A DNA stretch of 64,000 bases from Plutella xylostella (GCF_932276165.1 NC_063987.1:7626001-7690000); one strand, 5' to 3'. Positions 47,783-61,321 are shown, numbered from the stretch's first letter. Made by a program: numbers and translations. Notes: generated by a model from the sequence alone, not told the origin.

Positions 47783-47926
47783 GGGCTGATTTTTCAATGG
47801 TCAGATAAACGTTATCTGAGGAATAAAATTGTTGCTGTCACTGTCTAATACAAATATTCAGATGTGACAGCATCAGAATTATTCCTCAGATAAATAACGT
47901 TTATCTGCCCATTGAAAAATCAGCCC
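47783..47926. mobile_element. MITE, 144 bp, near-perfect palindrome
   Basis: GGGCTGATTTTTCAATGG and CCATTGAAAAATCAGCCC begin arms of ~45 bp that include CAGATAAACGTTAT and CTGAGGAATAA. Target duplication is not clear. Confidence 0.7.
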
Positions 47927-48762
47927 TTAAAGGTTTTTTTAAAACACATCCTTACGGCTCATATTACGCAAAGTCTAGTATGCAACATTGTTAAAAAAAA
48001 TCTTATAACTACTTTACCTTCATAGCACTGAACCAGCAGCTAAACACAATCAGAATTTCTCCAACAAAATGTTAAAATATATAAGTTGTTTACTCCTAAA
48101 TATCTTAGAGCCTACAGAACTTACCTACAGTAGCATTAATGTGCTAATATGGCGCTTTTAACGACATTGTAAAAATGAGATATTGTCGTGAAGTACTAAG
48201 CGTAATGTAAGGAGTTAGGTAATATTGAACTGGTTTTTAACCTGGCTTTTTGCTGTACGTTCATTTTATACTATAGATTTAGACCACCTCACTAGCTTTA
48301 CCTACCTACATTTAAATAACGTGTTTATTTATATATGTAAAGCTATAGAAAGAAATATTAAGTAAGTATACGAAGATATTTCTCAAGAATTTTTGTGTAA
48401 TTATTTTGAGCATATGGGCCCATGGTTCAGAATGAGTTTGGCCGTAAATGAGTCGTAATTGGATTAGGAATATTCATTCACTCATGGGCTGCACAATAAA
48501 CTTCTGCCACTTTCAGTAACTTTATCACCCACTGTTGGGTTACCACCACCGAAAATTTGCAACGTTGTAAAACCCTTGTAAAATCTGACGTAAATTGTAA
48601 AGGCATGATCAGATGTTTGTCAGGCGAGCGACCCTGCTTAGGTATGGATTGTTAATTTTTCATGTGTCGGTGGTGGTACGGCAGCTGGTTGTTTTTTTTA
48701 CTTCATCCGATTTTGACTGATAAAAAGTTATAAGTAATCTGTGGAGAAATCTCTCGTCACCG

Positions 48763-48797
48763 GTAGAAAGAGTTATTGATACTGCCAGTTAATAAAT
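48763..48797. repeat. Solo end of the 1.47 kb MITE family
   Basis: AGAAAGAGTTATTGATACTG, then CCAGTTAA, matches the right end of the MITE at 1471-1610. No partner arm was found. Confidence 0.45.
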
Positions 48798-49341
48798 AGT
48801 TATAGTTAACTGTACATCATGTTTATCATCTGTTTCCATTCCTCATTGCAAGGGTACACCTAGTTAAGACATGAGACATCTAGATTTCTTATCACATTTT
48901 AATTGCTAGTTGTATTTATAAGTGAGCAAGATCTGGATCTAGATTCTAGATGCACTTAATTAGTTTATAGGCAATTAGACCGTATCTAGAAGTGATAGAT
49001 TTGTTTACCGTTTATTCGATTATAAAGATGTTGTTGATGATAACAAAGTTTTAACCTTAATAAAAATGGTCCCCATAACCCTAAATCTTGGCCCTTTCAA
49101 GACCAAAACATACCTATACCTAAGTATATATTTTATTTACGTCAGTATATTTATATTAATGTGGGTGTTATTGCTTTTACCATCAATTTTTAATCAAGTC
49201 AAGGCACGTATCAGATTAATTTTAAATTTAATCAAACAGACATTGTTATAATTTCATAGTCGTATAAATAATTACATTTGGATACATTTAAAAAAAATAT
49301 ATAGGTAGATACTTAAATAACATCATATTAAAAAAAGTATA

Positions 49342-49491
49342 AGTGCCAATTTCTCCATTCTCTGTTAGAGCATAACCAGGGAGTAGTGGTTAACTTTTGA
49401 CGCATCTGTGATGAATTTTATATGGAGATGACGTTTAATTTATAAATCAATCCCTGTCGGTTAGATAACCGACAATGGAGAAATTGGCACT
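49342..49491. mobile_element. MITE, 150 bp
   Basis: AGTGCCAATTTCTCCATT and AATGGAGAAATTGGCACT are inverted ends. The right side also has a small hairpin (GTCGGTTA...TAACCGAC). Confidence 0.6.
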
Positions 49492-50149
49492 AAGTAACAA
49501 TTATGTATTTACTGGATCTTAATCTAATGATTAGATTGTCTGCTAAAACAATTATCATTGATCCTGCCAGCATAATAATAACTAAATTAACCCATTACAC
49601 ATAACGATTAAAGCCTATGCATGTTTATGTATTTAAAGTTTCTGAATCACATACATATATTTTATGATATCTGTATCAAAGATCTTGCTTGTCGATCATT
49701 TGTAAAGATACGATTTTATAAACGTGTTTATTGTAATTTATCAGGAGTAAAACAGGTCGGTTCTGCTAATTTTATAGCAATTTCGAGGTTTTAATTGTCC
49801 ATTTCGCCATGTTTCGTCTTGGAAATGATTTTTTTTCGAAGTTTAAAAGGGCATTTCAGATTAAGTCGTAAAATGACTATAAATGGTGCTTCTGTTTTGA
49901 ATGTTAATTAGCAAAACGATAAATAAAAGTGCGAATTTAAGTACCTACTAACGATATATTTCACATTGTTTTGTGTGACAGAACAGTTCAATAGCTAAAG
50001 CGTCCAGTAACTTTTTTATGAATAAGGGGGTAATAATACAAAGAGTTCAAAAGGTTACGTAGCTGGGAAGGGGGGTGATAACAGCTGCTGGTGACAAGCG
50101 TCACAAAAAATACTTAAATTAATAAATGAATTTATTCCTTAACATATAA

Positions 50150-50272
50150 TGCATACTGTATTCACCTATAATTGAAGATGCATTTATCGTTAGACTTAAT
50201 TTTATTTAATTTAGCATGTAAATTGATGTAATCTTTGTTGGTGAACCAAATAAATAAATAAATAAAATTATT
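50150..50272 (+). mobile_element. LINE 3' end with AATA tail
   Basis: AATCTTTGTTGGTGAACC followed by (AAATA)n resembles the 3' terminus of a common lepidopteran LINE. Only ~70 nt are clearly recognisable. Confidence 0.45.
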
Positions 50273-53200
50273 TTTCCGAGATTGTTAACAAAATATAAAT
50301 TAGTCTTGTAAAGACGTATCAAAAAAATCAAAAATCGCAACAACATTCACGCGGCAATTTCAAAACTTAATTAAAGAGTAAATAGGCATGCGCCGGTGTC
50401 GATAAACACCACTTATCGATATCGCGGCGAGTGCTAATTCGCACTAAAGAGCTGTGAATGAAGCTTGTGCAACTTGCTATCGGATGTCGGTAAGTGGGCG
50501 CCTATTAATGACGCCAGATTGACGGGTGCAAGCTTGTAGTGAGGGGACGGTATTGTTTCCATTGTATTATTCGATATCGATATTTGTCAATTTTTTGGAA
50601 GTAGGTAGATTGGATTGACTTAGCTTGAAATTTTTCGTGATTACATCAAATTGGTAAAGTTACATTTATGTAAATCTTTTCGAGAATGCTTTCATCACTT
50701 ACCTACATTGCAAAATATTTAAATATTTGTAAAGCCATTCATTTTCTCAAATATGCACATAATCCAAAATCGTAAAATATCTACACCATCCAGTAATTGT
50801 ATGGAATTAACGTAAACGTAGTATGCGATACAAGTACCTGCCTAGGTATTAAACGCATCAAAATTAATCATGAGGTAATTTCCCATCACTAAGAAAACAT
50901 ACCCCGAGGAAAAATTACAAATTGATTGCTAACCACTACTAAAGTACTATCCAAGGCAACACTTTGGTCACAATTACCTCTATACTTTACATGCCTTAAA
51001 GTGAAAATAAAAAATATATTATCTGTTATTGAGGCCCACGACAGAGTTCATATAAACCATAACTCCAGTGTAACACGGTTGATATTGGGTTTACGACGAA
51101 AGGAATGCTGAAATGGATATCATTATGCTCTTATTATGATCTATGCCGACTGTGAATAGTGATATTGTTAATGCGCTAATCAGCACTACTTAAGTAGTAA
51201 AGTATCAATGAAAAGTTGCTTGACCTCTCCGTGAATACATGTCTATTAATTCATATCAATTAGTTAGGTTAATTTAATGGAGTAGCAGGTTTTGTGTTTA
51301 CATATTTTGTGGAAAGTGGTTAGAAAATAAGTAAAGGCGTGGGTCGGAATGCGCATGTACTTTCATATATTATCTTTGAAGATTGCATAATCTTATTTTT
51401 ATTTAATAAAACGGACAGGCAAGTTTGTCACAAACTGTCACTAGATGTCGTTACGAGCAACTAACTGCGTTCAGTCACGCGACGACCACCCAAGAGGTCG
51501 GACGCCTCGAGCGAGCTCCTAATTACAACTATTTGTATTATTGGCGCCGCCGACAGTACTTATTACATCAGTAAGTAAGAGGTAATTCCTAGCCGCGTTA
51601 TTGAAGGCTGAGGTTTAATTATGGAGTATCGGGGTGTTGTACTTCTTTACTAATTTGTTGCGGTAGATAACGTTTTACGGTCTTACTCAATGAGTCAATA
51701 AATTTAGTAAAAATATTTTATAATTGATCAGATATTCATCTGATACTTATTCATCATTATTCATCATGTTTTGCAATAAAAAATACAGATAGCCAAATCA
51801 AATATCCAGCCAATGATCGGTAATAAAAAGAAAATCAAGACAGTAATTACCGTTATAAAACTATATAATGACACAAGACACCATACTACCTATGTTTATG
51901 TTACGTACGTAATAAAATGCATTAATAATCGTCTTTTGACATAACACCTGATTAAAAATCCAATAAAATATCATAACTTTGAGTTTATTGAAAATAATGA
52001 ACTTGCTACTCAGAAAATTATAAATAGAAAATCTGTTGCCAAAGAATAACTGGCTCTTTCGATGAATAGTCATAAATTCTAAGCGTCAACGTGTATTATC
52101 CATGGTAACCATAAACATATTTAATATACATAATGTTACCAGTAAATGAAATTATTCAGAAGTAGAAAGATAAGGAGATATGAGTATGGGACGCGTGCCT
52201 AATAATAATAATTATGGAGAAAGTTGGGTGGCTGTTAAAATTAGGGGCCGGTTTCGGCCACCAACCGTGTGGCTACTAAAATTATTGCATCAATGTCAAC
52301 GCACAGTAGATGTAAGGAAATTTGTAAACATAATAAAACATATACCTAACCCCTATATAATATTTTAGGGACTATCCTAGATAGATAAAGTAATGCGGAA
52401 AGTTTATAATAATTTTACACTATTATTGAAGATAGCAATGCTGATATTTTTATCAGTAGGTATGACGTACTATCTCTATCGGATAAATAACAGTTCGTTA
52501 ATATTCTGACAGCATTATTATACATCTCAATTTGGGGGTTGCAGGTCAATGAATTGTCATTCTGTGGTCATTTACCATCGCCTAATCGTTTCAATAATAG
52601 TGAATGACAAATGATGATTATTTTTACTGACTAAAAACCTTTGTGCCGTAATATAGCTGAATTAGGAGATAATTGTAAATATAGTCTTTTCTGGTAAATT
52701 GTCGTAGGCAAATTATGTCATCGTTTGAAGTAATTAAAATTGGCAAAGTCTTTTTAAAGTTACAGGCTCGTTGTGGTACCTATCACCATTACTGTCGTAT
52801 ATTTTTTTTAACACGAAATCTTCTGAATAACTATAATTCTTTTACGCAAACTTTACTTATGCATTATGTTTATTAATTAATCATGAATATGGAACGAATT
52901 TTAGTTCCGTTTTAAGCAGCAATGTCAATGCCACGGTCATATTTTTGTTTCCAAATTCAAATAGATTCAGAATTTCGTGCGTTTCGACCAGCTGCTTATA
53001 AGACAGTTCTTTCAATGTACCAAACAGCCTTAAAGCTAACCTGTTAGGGTTCAATTTAATTTCTCTCGTGCCATGACCAATCTTTGTTGGTCCACTCTTT
53101 GGTCACGGGTTGCGTTAAATTTACAGTTTTTCTGCCAGTTTACAATCTGATTCGGCTCTTTGTGCTTCAAGTTTGGACATCACGACTTTTCTTTTATATT

Positions 53201-53864
53201 TTTTCTGTCAATTTCTTAGAACTACGCGTTCTAAATTATAGGATTACTTGACTATGAGTGAGAAAAAAAACAGTACGTAAATAGGTATAGGTATAGGTAA
53301 TTGGCATTTTTTCTCTTTGATGTTTATATTATCTCACGCAGTCAAAACCTGCGATGACGCAGAGATTTGTCGGACATTGACTTGCGTTAGATAAAATTGC
53401 AGACCGGAATTGATAACCAAAATCATGTACGAATTTAAGCGTTAAATAGGCTAATACTTAATTAATTACTCTGCATTAATTACCTACTTGGAAACTGTAG
53501 GAAGTTGGAACATTATGACAAAATTTGGGAATGCATCGTTAGAAGTCATTGCCACTGTTACTAACTAATTAAGCAAGTAACTTCACAAATTAATTAGTAC
53601 AGTTAGTGATGGTTTTAAAAGAAATTACTGTTCACCATTATCTAACACGTGTTACTGTCTATAAAGTACAAAAAACCTACCATGTAATTGTTTAATACAT
53701 TTAAGTAATTACTGAAATTCTTGACGAAAAAACATAGTTACTTACCGTTTGATCGTTACTAGATATTCTACAGAAAATAATAAATTCCTAGTCACATTAT
53801 ACTAATGATTCAGACTCATTCATAAACACCGGCGCCGATGACTAAATAGAAAAGAAACAGAGAT

Positions 53865-54060
53865 AAGTCACGGGTTCAAATGTCGAACGGCCTTTCGCGT
53901 CAGCCAATGGCCTTGTAGCAGATTTTCGCGCGAAGTCTCATCTCAATGCCAACGTGCGCCCGCGCACGTATCGCGCCTGAACTAGTGACGTGCGTCGACG
54001 TCACGATGATGTTATCGACAAATAACTCGCACTCGTGTAACTAGTGCAAAGGTGAATACT
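53865..54060. promoter_or_regulatory. CpG-rich patch, possible promoter
   Basis: It is markedly CG-rich against an AT-rich background, with GCGCGCGA-like words, TGCGCCCGCGCACG and a CRE-like CGACGTCACG near 53997. On the minus strand a consensus donor (AAACG|GTAAGT) lies at 53745. It could be a promoter and non-coding first exon of the FGF gene, about 7 kb upstream of the core exon. No transcript evidence is available here. Confidence 0.25.
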
Positions 54061-55554
54061 CGTCCAAACGAGGTAGTTAGAACTAGAGATAATTAGAAGT
54101 TAAAAATAGAAATAGTTTTTGGGCCGGTGATAGACACTAGAGCTGTATAAGAGTTCTCCATGAGGAAACCCTTGCATCAGTCACTGACTGCCCAAGAAAC
54201 TTCGAAAATATATTATGTACAGACTACAGATATCTACAACAGTAGCTTTTAAATTTAAAAGTTGTCATTGTCATACACTTTTATTAAATTCAAAAACTCC
54301 TGATTGCGTCCCATCTGATTATTTTTCCTCTATAATTTTTTTAACTACTTATTAGGTAATAAGTATAAAAACCAACCTTTACAGTTTTGATGCCTACCTA
54401 TTGCCAAAAGTTAGACAAGATGTCGAATTTTAATGAATTTGAATAAAAAGTCACACTTGTATGCCCATACACGTCAATTATGATATAACATACACCATAA
54501 AATCTATAGACCAATGAATTCATGTTGAGGCCGCGATCTAGAAATCACACGATTATGTAAATTTAACCCACTTTATGTCAACTTCGTCTATAAACCTGAA
54601 AGCTTCTAAATTGATGCCGTTGATGCGAACAATTTGCATACCAAATTATTAAGAATTCGTCACAGCAATAAATGATCACTTACTGGAATTTTAACGGCAC
54701 GCATGATATAAACGCAAGTGATTTAATAACGCTAAAATGGATTTAGGATCCTGGTATTAAACTACTAAACTTAAAATACTAGACGTTTGTAACTTGTTTT
54801 CGATTCGACTTTATTGCAGGGTCCTGCTTAAACTTTATTTCATAGAAAAGTGAGTACTGTATTAAAATACTTATTTCATCTCAGTCTTTATAAATGCTCT
54901 TCCGGAATGAGCAAGCTAAGATTGCAGTTATGGCCGACTTCATTTACAAGTACTATAAATGAAATCATTTTCCAGAAATTAAATACTGCCAAATAACCAT
55001 GGACATTTATGTTTTATGCAAATAAAGTGAGTATTCTATTCTAACCAATAACCTTTCGGGATAGTCTAGATTGTGAGACTATGAACAGGTATCTTCCGAA
55101 GTCGTTTTGGCTGAAGGAAGGAAGCAGATAATGCGGTGCTTTTTGGAAGACGCATAAATCCAACTGTTCTGTTGCACGATGATTCCGAAGTTGATTTGTA
55201 TTTTCATCGATATATTTTCAGTAATTGTCCCATCACTTCCAATACTGTGGAAACTTTATAGTCTGTTTCCAATAAAATTTAAATTGTAACGAGTATGGAA
55301 GGCATCTTATCAATTACCTAGCTACCGTATACCTAATGTTTTGCAATATTTGCTCACGTGTTTTAAAGTTTATGTAGATCAGTTCGAAGTGTGATATGAA
55401 AGTGTGATGGTAAAACCGTAAATTTACCGTTTTTTTGCCTCATCGGAGCCCCATCGGAGGTCAGCCTAATCGGAGTGAGCGTGCCGGTAGAGAGCATTCG
55501 TAGCGTGCACCGCACGGCCCCCGGAAAAACATGCACCATTACACAAAATAAAAA

Positions 55555-58284
55555 TAAAACAAAGTCCTTGTCCGTGGGTCACAGATACCATCAAACAGAT
55601 GATGTCCTTACGTGATAAAGCTTTATCCCGAGCTTATTCTACAAAACGTGAGTCACATCTCAGGTATTATAAAGATCTAAAAAATACAGTAAATAGTGCC
55701 CTGAAAAGAGAAAAAGAGGCTTTTTTTACTCACTTTGTAAATAACAACAAACAAAACCCTGTGAAAATGTGGAAGTATTTGAAACAGACTTCAATTTTAG
55801 GCAACAATAATCGTTTAAATATTCCACAACATCTTAACGATCCCGATAAGATAAACGACTTCTTTTTGGATGTCCCAGGTGACCCTAAAATCGACGAAAA
55901 TTTATTGAAATTTTATAAAAGGAACAAATATGGCTCAAATGAATTTAAAATTGACAGCTGTACTCAAGATCAGGTTCATAAAATAATTAAATCAATAGGT
56001 ACCAACGCCTCCGGCTATGACTCTATATCAATAACAATGATTAATATGACGCTACCGATCACCCTTCCCATAATCACTGACATGGTCAATAGATCGATTT
56101 CGGAAAGCAGCTTTCCCGAAGCCTGGAAATTAGCTAGGGTTAAACCCTTGCCAAAATGTGCAACTGTAGAAAATATTAAAGATTTACGTGCCATAAGTAT
56201 TTTGCCAGTAGTGTCAAAAATCTTGGAAAGAGTTGTGTGCACTCAGCTGACAAACTTTTTAGAACAGGAATCCATACTTCCTCCTTTTCAATCAGGCTTT
56301 CGAAGTTGTCACGGTACTGCCACAGCCCTAGCACATGTATGTGATGATATTTTAACAGCATCCGATACTGGTAAGGGCAGTATTTTAGTTCTGTTGGACT
56401 TCTCTCGAGCCTTCGACTGCCTCAGCTCCGAACTATTGCTTGCCAAAATGTCGTATTATGGAATCTCTGAAACGACTTGCCAATGGTTTCAATCATTTCT
56501 AACAAACCGATCCCAATACGTAGTAACTGAAGACGACCAGGGAAATGTTAGGCAGTCGCAGATTAAAAATATTTCGAGAGGTTGTCCACAGGGGTCTATA
56601 CTAAGCCCTCTTCTTTTTATAATGTACACCTCAGATCTGATCACCAACTTAAGGCACTGCAAGGTGCATCTGTACGCAGACGATACTCAATTGTATTATT
56701 CCTTTGATCACCGACGCACAGACGAGGCAGTACAGCGCATAAATTCGGACTTGGATTTAGTTTACAATTGGACAAAGAGAAACTCTCTAGTTCTTAACCC
56801 CTCCAAATCAAAGTTCATGGTCCTTGGAACAAAACAACAATGCGAACAAATCACGAAAAATTCGCCTCAAATTATTATAAATAGTAAAACGGTGGAGAGA
56901 GTCTCAACGGCAAGAAATCTGGGCCTACAAATGGATGAGCAACTAAAATTTGTTGAACATATAAATCAAAAAATCAGGACTGCATTCTTTCGTCTTAAAG
57001 TTCTTTACGGAATCCGTGACTTTCTGAAAGTAGACGTAAGGGTAACACTGACGGAATCACTAATCCTTTCAATTTTTAATTACTGTGACTGTGTGTATGG
57101 GCCTAGGATCTTTGAAAAAACCAGTCGAGCTATACAGCGTGTCCAAAATGCATGTACACGTTTTTGTTTTGGCATACCCAAGCGATCCCACATAACACCC
57201 TATTTAACAGAGCTGAAAATTCTGAAAATGGAAGGGCGTAGAAAGCTGCATCTTGCAAGTCTCGTCCATAAAGTGGTTCATACAAAGAAACCAAAATACT
57301 TGCACGATAAATTTGAATGGCTCGGAGACGCTCACAACAAAGATACTCGAAGTAAGGTCCAGAGTAAAATGGCCATTCCAAGTCACAAGACAGCTAATTT
57401 CAGATCAGGGTTCAGATTCGCGGCATCGAAAATCTGGAATGATTTGCCTCCTCCACTACAACAAAACATGTCGAGCTATTGCTTCAAATTTAAACTGAAA
57501 TCTTTTCTTATTAATAAACAAATTGAACTGACGGAAAATCTATATATAATATCAAAATCTGTAAAAAAGAACATTAAACAAGTCACGAAGATAAATAGGT
57601 AGTCTAAATAGTGTACATATGCTTTTATGGATAAAAAACAGCTTTATATATATTGTGTGTATACCTATGTGTATATATGTATTATTTATGTTTTAATTAT
57701 AACTTTACTGTCTCTGTGTCACTATAATATGTGTGCGTGTGATCATATGTTTTGTTTTAAGTATAAAATAAACTCTCACTACAAAAGATTCTAACTGTAA
57801 CTCATATAACAATATTAATAATCAATATACCTACCATGTAAATAAACGAAAACAAAAACATTGCATAATTTAGGTTAAATTTTTAAAGAGTACAAAATGC
57901 TAATTTACGCAATTGATAATATTATTTACTTTCTTTCTATTATTTACTTTCTTTTCTTTTCTTTTTGAGCAACCTCTGCGCTTTGTTAAACAAAATTTAT
58001 TATATCCACTATAGGGATACGCTGAAAATCAGCGCTGTATGGATCATAAGTAAATTTGTGAATCCGGCAGCATTTGCTGAGCGTATTTCCAATTGCCGGA
58101 ACAAAGTAGTGTACACCTATGAATAAGTAGTAATTAAGTATTTTTTTTATGTTGTTTTATATAACTATAATAATATTATTGTTTAAAAATTTATGGTTTC
58201 TATGTGTAAAATGATTAGGATTAAGTACTTATTGTGTTTGGCAATAAAAACCATTTTCTTTCTTTTCTTTCTTTCTTTTTCTTT
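55555..58284 (+). mobile_element. 5'-truncated CR1/Jockey-group non-LTR retrotransposon
   Basis: This LINE copy has an intact reverse-transcriptase frame, a ~650-nt 3' UTR and a terminal microsatellite (TTTC)n after GGCAATAAAAACC. The endonuclease domain is missing. The reading frame is open back to 55491, but sequence recognisable as LINE (PWVTDTIKQ, the segment that normally follows the endonuclease) begins only near 55560, so the copy is truncated there. The 3' UTR has hairpin-like sequence near 58018-58040 (ATACGCTGAAAATCAGCGC). The 5' boundary is approximate. Confidence 0.85.
55599..57602 (+). CDS. Non-LTR retrotransposon reverse transcriptase (truncated ORF2)
   Basis: This is a 667-codon frame with no stop. 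It encodes the RNA-directed DNA polymerase that copies LINE RNA at a nicked target. Numbered from the first Met, the RT domain spans about 170-430: KPLPK and RAISILPVVSKILE at 182-210, FQSGFR at 230, catalytic motif A with LLDFSRAFD (D267), SRGCPQGSILSPLLF at 326-340, and catalytic YADD at 359-362. A C-terminal thumb/connection region follows, ending in a basic tail. The first Met is not the natural start: the conserved frame continues upstream (PWVTDTIKQ just before it), and the endonuclease half is absent. The intact frame suggests a recent insertion. The copy cannot encode a complete ORF2 protein. Confidence 0.88.
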   Translation: MMSLRDKALSRAYSTKRESHLRYYKDLKNTVNSALKREKEAFFTHFVNNNKQNPVKMWKYLKQTSILGNNNRLNIPQHLNDPDKINDFFLDVPGDPKIDENLLKFYKRNKYGSNEFKIDSCTQDQVHKIIKSIGTNASGYDSISITMINMTLPITLPIITDMVNRSISESSFPEAWKLARVKPLPKCATVENIKDLRAISILPVVSKILERVVCTQLTNFLEQESILPPFQSGFRSCHGTATALAHVCDDILTASDTGKGSILVLLDFSRAFDCLSSELLLAKMSYYGISETTCQWFQSFLTNRSQYVVTEDDQGNVRQSQIKNISRGCPQGSILSPLLFIMYTSDLITNLRHCKVHLYADDTQLYYSFDHRRTDEAVQRINSDLDLVYNWTKRNSLVLNPSKSKFMVLGTKQQCEQITKNSPQIIINSKTVERVSTARNLGLQMDEQLKFVEHINQKIRTAFFRLKVLYGIRDFLKVDVRVTLTESLILSIFNYCDCVYGPRIFEKTSRAIQRVQNACTRFCFGIPKRSHITPYLTELKILKMEGRRKLHLASLVHKVVHTKKPKYLHDKFEWLGDAHNKDTRSKVQSKMAIPSHKTANFRSGFRFAASKIWNDLPPPLQQNMSSYCFKFKLKSFLINKQIELTENLYIISKSVKKNIKQVTKINR

Positions 58285-58368
58285 CATCATCGTCATCATC
58301 ATCAGCCTATGTCAACCTACTGCAGGGTATAGGCCTCCTCTATGGTATGCCAAGTCCCACGGTTTGTT
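58285..58368 (-). mobile_element. RTE-like LINE tail, minus strand
   Basis: CATCATCGTCATCATCATCAG followed by CTACTGCAGGGTATAGGCC is the reverse complement of a common RTE-group 3' end. It abuts the TTTC tail of the 55.5 kb LINE, so the two elements meet 3' end to 3' end. Confidence 0.6.
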
Positions 58369-61321
58369 TTTATATATATTATTGACTTTGATAGATATGG
58401 TATTGTGAGAATTAGACTCTGTTTAGTCAGAAATCCTATATAGTTAATAGCTTTTATGTATGTATGAGAACCTTTCATTAGTTACGAACATAATAATTAT
58501 GTTTTAAACAATAATTTCATAAAAATAGGTATTATTCGGTATAGTATACTTTTGATAAAGTGCATAACGCACCATTATGTTCGGCGCACTTGAACTTGTT
58601 TGTAGAACTGTTAAGGTTGCCTGACCCAGACTACACTGGGTCACTTGTTACCCAAATAATTTGACCCGCTGCCCTAGATACAGGATATCACCATTATTTA
58701 CATGAGGCTTCAGTTATATCGCATATCGTTAATATCTAACTAAGATAGTCTAATGACTATCACTTATTTATTTATTTAAAGGAAAACTTACAGCTAGAGA
58801 TATCAGTAAAAATAGCAAAGTATGAGACAGACAGCCAATTACAAGTTTCCACATGTAAGAAACAAAATATTGCCATTATGCCTAATAAGTTCTACTTATT
58901 TCAGTGAATAGTAATAAATAAAACTTATAAAAATTACCTACATCTAGTGAATAAACCGATATCAATTTTCTACATATACTTAAAGGTTACTATACACATT
59001 ATCACGTTAATCTACGTACAAAAATAAAATAATCAAACATTCCTCAATGAATTTGTTTTCCGTATAAGTACTGACGAGGCGCGTGTCTTCATATCAAGCT
59101 ATTAATAAATAACCATATAAATAGGAGCCCAAAAACTAGTGGGCGAAAACGTTTGATAACTTAATGAAGCTAAACGTCTTGATCCTGATAACAACATTAG
59201 AGAAAGTTGTAAGTTCTGTCATGGCTATTATCTCTTCACGATACCGACAAACGTTGGAAAACAGTGATTAAGTTATTATCTACAGGTAATTATTTAAATA
59301 TGATGTTGGATTCATTCATTGAATGAATCTACTGGATAGCTATTATTTGTTTCTGTTAGTGGCATACGGCCGATAGATAGTAAGTAACGTTATATTTATC
59401 GGTTATTTTACTTCCCTCATTCTATTACTTATCTATATTTCCGAACTTTAGGTAGGTACCTACCTATTTACTTTCCACATCAAACGAAACACCAATAGAA
59501 AGAAAGTCGATTAATAAAAGCGGTGAATTCTTAAAGCACTACGGTTTTTTGACATGATGAGCATCCATGTTGACGTGAAAAAGTTGCTCAAGTATTGCTA
59601 AGTTAAGCCTAATTATATTGTTTTCCTCAGACTAACCACATTAATTTTTTACAGAATCACATAGGTACCTTAGATAGCAGAAAACTTTCGAATTAGTCCA
59701 TCCAACTCTACTCTTTTGTGTTCGAGAATGAAAAACTTAAATATCTAAATACTTACAAAAAAACCATTGGAATTAATTAGGTTAATTTCGAAGAACAGGC
59801 GACCAGTGAATAAAATAAAACAGCCATTGACTATATATTTACACGCGCCTTCAATAAAGCATATAAACTAGTGTATCAACACATCACACACACCATTTAA
59901 CATGTCGACAGAATTAGTTCGGACACCCAATTAAGAAAAGAACAGACCATGAAATCGGTTCAGAAAAAAAAACGAAAATAAAAGTCAGCCATGTTTATAA
60001 AATTAATATCAATTTGAGTGCAGTTCGCCGCGCGTATCCAATTTATTATTAAATTATATTAATTACAATGAACGTAAAAATGGAGATAGTGGATTTATTA
60101 TGACATGTTGACAGTTTGTTGCGCGTTGACAGTGAACTGTCAAGATGGCGGGATTACAGTGACGAGAGGCCACACCGGAGAACGAGATCGTATTCACCAG
60201 TTTCTATTTTTTTTATTGTTTTTTTTAGTATTGTCATAAAGTTTGCTGTGCAAGGAAAAATATGCACACTTTTTTATTTTCCATTCAGCAGTCTTCAGCG
60301 TGATTGTTGGATGATTTAAAATAAAATTGTATACTTACCAGTGTCCGTTGTCCACTACCTAGATACAAAAAAAAACCCATAATGTTTTGTGATGTTTTTT
60401 ATTACAACAAACACAAATCAGAGACGAAGACTTTGCGAATACATTATACGTAGGCAGATGGTGGATATTTATCAAATCCTTGCTTATCTCTAGTCGCGAT
60501 CTCGAAAATTGAAATATAAATCCAACGAAATGTCAAATAAAACTGACGCATAAATCGAACTGCAGTCTCTCTGCTGTTCGATATGGAACCTTTTTGTTGT
60601 TGAGTTAAGACATAATTTGTTTTATATTATACAGCTGTCATATATATGAAAGGTTAGATATGAGATGTGCATGCTGCTTCCGTTTTGGATTCGTTACAAG
60701 ATTTATGACAGTTGAAGTTGTATAAAGGAAAACACCTTGCATTTTATTTATGGACATAAATCGAGAAGTCAATTCAATTCAAGAAGATTTTTATTAATAC
60801 CTAACTATTAACTCCCTCTTTTAATGCAAGAAAAGAACACTTTAAGTAGATTTAGGTGGTGTTATAGGACTTATGGGTAATTGAGTAGGTAGGTAGGTAC
60901 TATTGGTTCTTTAAATTATTGTATTATAGTATGCACCTAACTTAAACCTAATATTGATATGTATTGATATTGCATACCACCGAGTTACATATCCTATAGT
61001 GATGTCTAGTTATTTTAATAATAAGACGTACCTAAAATAATTATAAATGATATTAGAAGTAAGTAAGTATACCTATCTGTAATTATACATTACAATAAAC
61101 ATTCGACCAATAAATAGCCATAACGCTGAGATACAAGTGACCAATAGGAGACGAGATAAATCAGCATCGCTAGGAATTCCACATTTGAAATTCAAAATAA
61201 GCAAGATAGTCGGAAAATATTTGCCTATATTACCCACCTTTACTATAATAATGAGAACTTCTCATATGTATATATAAAGGTAGGTATTGCATACTCAATT
61301 GACCTATATTATGGTGAAATA

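Larger units (their letters stand above)
46945..55490. other. Upstream FGF intron or intergenic DNA
   Basis: Expected to hold or lead to earlier FGF exons on the minus strand. No exon with the FGF N-terminal pattern was found. Two MITEs, a solo MITE end, a LINE tail and a CpG-rich patch are listed. Nothing is seen in 50.6-53.8 kb. Confidence 0.45.

Noticed and set aside
60116..60319. Gene start at the CAAGATGGCGGG context
   Set aside because: The ATG in that context stops after five codons, and the overlapping 67-codon frame becomes a low-complexity hydrophobic stretch with no homology.
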